Positions 6,672 to 8,401 of a stretch of DNA of 8,401 nt are shown here, one piece after another. The notes beneath the pieces are model-generated. The model searched no databases and was not told where the DNA came from. It saw only the letters and a list, made by a program, of their open reading frames with translations. Location: positions 1-8,401 of the forward strand of contig URWM01000050.1 of the NCBI GenBank assembly GCA_900551655.1, read 5' to 3'. This DNA is from an uncultured Collinsella sp. (GTDB taxonomy: Bacteria; Actinomycetota; Coriobacteriia; Coriobacteriales; Coriobacteriaceae). Each line of letters starts with the position of its first letter. Positions within the stretch are counted from its first letter, which is position 1. The translations under genes and the position numbers were made by a program.

Positions 6672-7826
6672 ATGGTCGAGTGGATTGTTAAGCGCGCACA
6701 GGGCGATCGTGCGCGTGTGGGCACGTTGGCTGGCATGGTGTGTATTGTCGCCAATGCTGCGCTTTGTGCTGCGAAGGGCGCAATTGGTGTGGTTTCGGGA
6801 TCGGTTTCGATTGTGGCGGATGCCATGAACAACCTGTCCGATGCCAGCTCGAATATCGTGAGCGTGCTGGGCTTTAAGCTGGCGAGCAAGCCGGCCGACC
6901 CCGAGCATCCATACGGCCATGGTCGCTACGAGTACCTCTCGGGTCTTGTCGTGGCGGCGCTCGTGCTTCTCATTGGCCTTGAACTGGTGAAGTCCTCGTT
7001 TGAGCGCATCATCCACCCCGAACCTGTCGAGTTCTCGCTTGCCCTGGTGGCAGTTCTAGTGCTTTCGATGGTCGTTAAACTGTGGATGGCGGCCCTCAAC
7101 CAAAAGCTCGGCGATCGCATTGAGTCCGAGACGCTGCATGCGACCGCGCAGGATTCCAAGAACGATGTCCTTGCCACGGGCGCCGTGCTGGCGTGCGCAA
7201 TTGTTTCGCAGGTGACGCACATCAATCTTGACGCATGGGTCGGCCTTGCTGTTGGCGCCTATATTGGCTGGAGCGGCTTTGAACTCATCCAGGATACGGT
7301 GAGCCCACTTTTGGGCCAGTCTCCCGATCCTAAGCTGGTCAAGCACATTCGAGACAAGATCATGAGCTATCCCGGCGTTTTGGGCGTTCACGATTTGATG
7401 GTTCACGATTACGGCCCGGGCAGGAAGTTCGCAAGCGCTCACGCCGAGATGGCAGCCGAGGCCAGCCCGCTGGAAAGTCACGACACGCTCGATAACATCG
7501 AGCAGGCGTTTAGGAACGAAGACGGCATGATCGTCACGCTCCATTACGACCCCATCGTGACCGACGATCCCAAGGTGGCGAGCATGCGCCTGCGCATCAA
7601 CACTATGGCTCAACAGATCGATAGCCGCCTCTCGATTCACGATCTGCGCTGTGTGCCGGGTCCTACGCACACCAACGTGATCTTTGACTGCGTGCGCCCC
7701 TCGGATCTGCAGATGAGTGCCGAAGACGTAAAGCACGCGCTGGCACAACGAGTCGAATCGGAATATCCCAAGTCAATTGCCAAGATTACGATCGACGAAG
7801 ACTACGTAGGCCATGCCCACGAGTAG
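6672..7826 (+). CDS. Cation diffusion facilitator family metal exporter, probably manganese type
   Basis: 384 residues. Family members are membrane antiporters that export divalent metal ions from the cytoplasm. The membrane domain spans about residues 15-210. The transport site reads Asn53-x3-Asp57 in the second segment (VADAMNNLSDASSN) and Asp161-x3-Asp165 in the fifth (AQDSKNDVLATG). The family loop HPYGHGRYEYLSG lies between the second and third segments. A cytoplasmic dimerisation domain follows (about 215-295, with GVHDLMVHDYGPGRKFASAHAEM). An extra C-terminal segment of some 85 residues, present in longer Gram-positive members, ends in GHAHE. Asn-Asp-Asp-Asp sites are associated with Mn(II) exporters such as MntE, whereas zinc exporters usually have His-Asp pairs, so manganese is the inferred substrate. 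An in-frame TAG directly before the ATG fixes the earliest start. GGCGG six bases upstream is a weak ribosome binding site. The phosphatase gene starts 39 bases after its stop. Confidence 0.9.
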   Translation: MVEWIVKRAQGDRARVGTLAGMVCIVANAALCAAKGAIGVVSGSVSIVADAMNNLSDASSNIVSVLGFKLASKPADPEHPYGHGRYEYLSGLVVAALVLLIGLELVKSSFERIIHPEPVEFSLALVAVLVLSMVVKLWMAALNQKLGDRIESETLHATAQDSKNDVLATGAVLACAIVSQVTHINLDAWVGLAVGAYIGWSGFELIQDTVSPLLGQSPDPKLVKHIRDKIMSYPGVLGVHDLMVHDYGPGRKFASAHAEMAAEASPLESHDTLDNIEQAFRNEDGMIVTLHYDPIVTDDPKVASMRLRINTMAQQIDSRLSIHDLRCVPGPTHTNVIFDCVRPSDLQMSAEDVKHALAQRVESEYPKSIAKITIDEDYVGHAHE

Positions 7827-7854
7827 GGCTGCGCCGGTAAAGCTAGGTATACAG

Positions 7855-7862
7855 AAGGGGAG
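7855..7862 (+). promoter_or_regulatory. Ribosome binding site of the histidine phosphatase gene
   Basis: AAGGGGAG lies three bases ahead of the ATG at 7866 (five if only the G run at 7857-7860 is counted). It supports that start, which also places the catalytic RHG motif at the expected N-terminal position. Confidence 0.6.
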
Positions 7863-7865
7863 AGC

Positions 7866-8354
7866 ATGAAGCGTCTATATCTACTTCGCCACGGTCAGAC
7901 AGAATTCAACGTTAAAAAGCTCGTCCAAGGTCGCTGCGATTCTCCGCTCACCGATTTGGGCCGTCAGCAAGCCGGGATGGCAGCCGCATGGCTCAAAGCC
8001 CACGGCGTCGTCCCCGACAAAGTGGTCTCTTCGCCCTTAGGCCGAGCCATGGACACAGCTCGGCTCGTCGCAACCGAACTCCTTGGCCCGGACGCAGCAG
8101 TCGAGCCCTGCGAAGGCATCATCGAGCGCTGCTACGGCTCCTTCGAAGAAGGCCCCCACGACGCGCTACCCACCGACGTCTGGGATCCGGGCGAGGACCT
8201 GGTCCCCTTTGGAGGAGAAGGAAGCCGCGCGCTGCAAGAACGCATGGTAGACACCCTCACCAATCTCATGGGAGCCGAGGGCATCGAAACCCTCCTAGCA
8301 GTAAGCCACGGCAGCGCCAGCCGCCAATTTATCAAGGCCGCAGCCCCAGAGGGC
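7866..8354 (+). CDS. Histidine phosphatase (phosphoglycerate-mutase-like) family protein, 3' end missing
   Basis: 163 genuine residues, cut at the right edge. The protein starts MKRLYLLRHGQTEFN. His9 in the RHG motif is the residue phosphorylated during catalysis. Arg8, Arg60 (SSPLGRAMDTA), the proposed acid Glu87 (IIERCYGSFEEG) and the second histidine, His148 (VSHGSASRQF), complete the phosphate pocket. Family members are 190-240 residues, so some tens of residues are missing. Members include cofactor-dependent phosphoglycerate mutases, alpha-ribazole phosphatases (CobC) and many broad phosphatases; the sequence does not decide between them. The frame stays open to the window end, but codons after 8354 come from sequencing adapter and must not be counted. 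It may share a transcript with the exporter 39 bases upstream. Confidence 0.88.
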
Positions 8355-8401
8355 CTGTCTCTTATACACATCTCCGAGCCCACGAGACGTAGAGGAATCT
8401 C
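8355..8401. other. Illumina Nextera adapter contamination (not genomic)
   Basis: Positions 8355-8373 are CTGTCTCTTATACACATCT, the 19-base Tn5 mosaic end used in Nextera libraries. Positions 8374-8388 are CCGAGCCCACGAGAC, the i7-side adapter extension. Positions 8389-8396 are GTAGAGGA, matching the Nextera i7 index N712 as I recall it. Positions 8397-8401 are ATCTC, the start of the P7 arm. All four parts are in library order with no mismatch. This is read-through of a short insert that was not trimmed before assembly. It is not a natural mobile element. Confidence 0.98.

Noticed and set aside
7866..8354. Phosphatase gene as a recently acquired gene because of more C- and A-ending codons
   Set aside because: A rough base count shows only a slight C over G excess in its 3' part. 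This is too weak to claim transfer.
8355..8373. Genuine Tn5/IS50-like transposon end
   Set aside because: The mosaic end is followed directly by Nextera i7 adapter, index and P7 bases, so it is library sequence and not a natural insertion.

Overview
The window is a G+C-rich (about 60% by eye), densely packed bacterial segment with every supported gene on the + strand. The gene order fabF-accB-fabZ-accC-accDA, with the two carboxyltransferase subunits fused in one polypeptide, matches type II fatty-acid synthesis clusters of low-G+C Gram-positives and of Coriobacteriia. The high G+C content and the protein sequences suggest a gut Coriobacteriia member, perhaps Collinsella-like. That placement is inference, not a database result.

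Layout: positions 1-43 hold the leader of fabF, with a small hairpin and a Shine-Dalgarno. Positions 44-5266 carry the fatty-acid operon: fabF (condensing enzyme, frameshifted as sequenced), accB (biotin carrier), fabZ (3-hydroxyacyl-ACP dehydratase), accC (biotin carboxylase) and accDA (fused carboxyltransferase beta+alpha). AccB, AccC and AccDA together are a complete acetyl-CoA carboxylase making malonyl-CoA. FabF uses the malonyl-ACP derived from it for chain elongation, and FabZ dehydrates the 3-hydroxyacyl-ACP intermediate. Gaps are 3-16 bases, or an overlap, so these genes are probably one transcript. Sixteen bases after accDA comes a stand-alone PTS EIIC permease domain of the beta-glucoside/sucrose type (5283-6521), an unexpected companion for lipid genes.

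The gap 6522-6671 holds two inverted repeats, the second a plausible intrinsic terminator, and a candidate promoter. A second unit follows: a cation diffusion facilitator exporter (6672-7826) whose metal-site residues fit the manganese type, then a histidine-phosphatase-family gene (7866 onward) that is cut off.

The last 47 bases (8355-8401) are not genomic. They are Illumina Nextera adapter: the 19-base transposon mosaic end, the i7-side adapter, an 8-base index and the first bases of the P7 arm. Genuine sequence ends at 8354. This marks the record as an untrimmed draft assembly end and makes a sequencing or assembly error a serious explanation for the fabF frameshift. I found no RNA genes, CRISPR arrays, insertion sequences or novel defence-like system. 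The most notable items are the adapter, the broken fabF, the orphan EIIC and the metal-site signature of the exporter.
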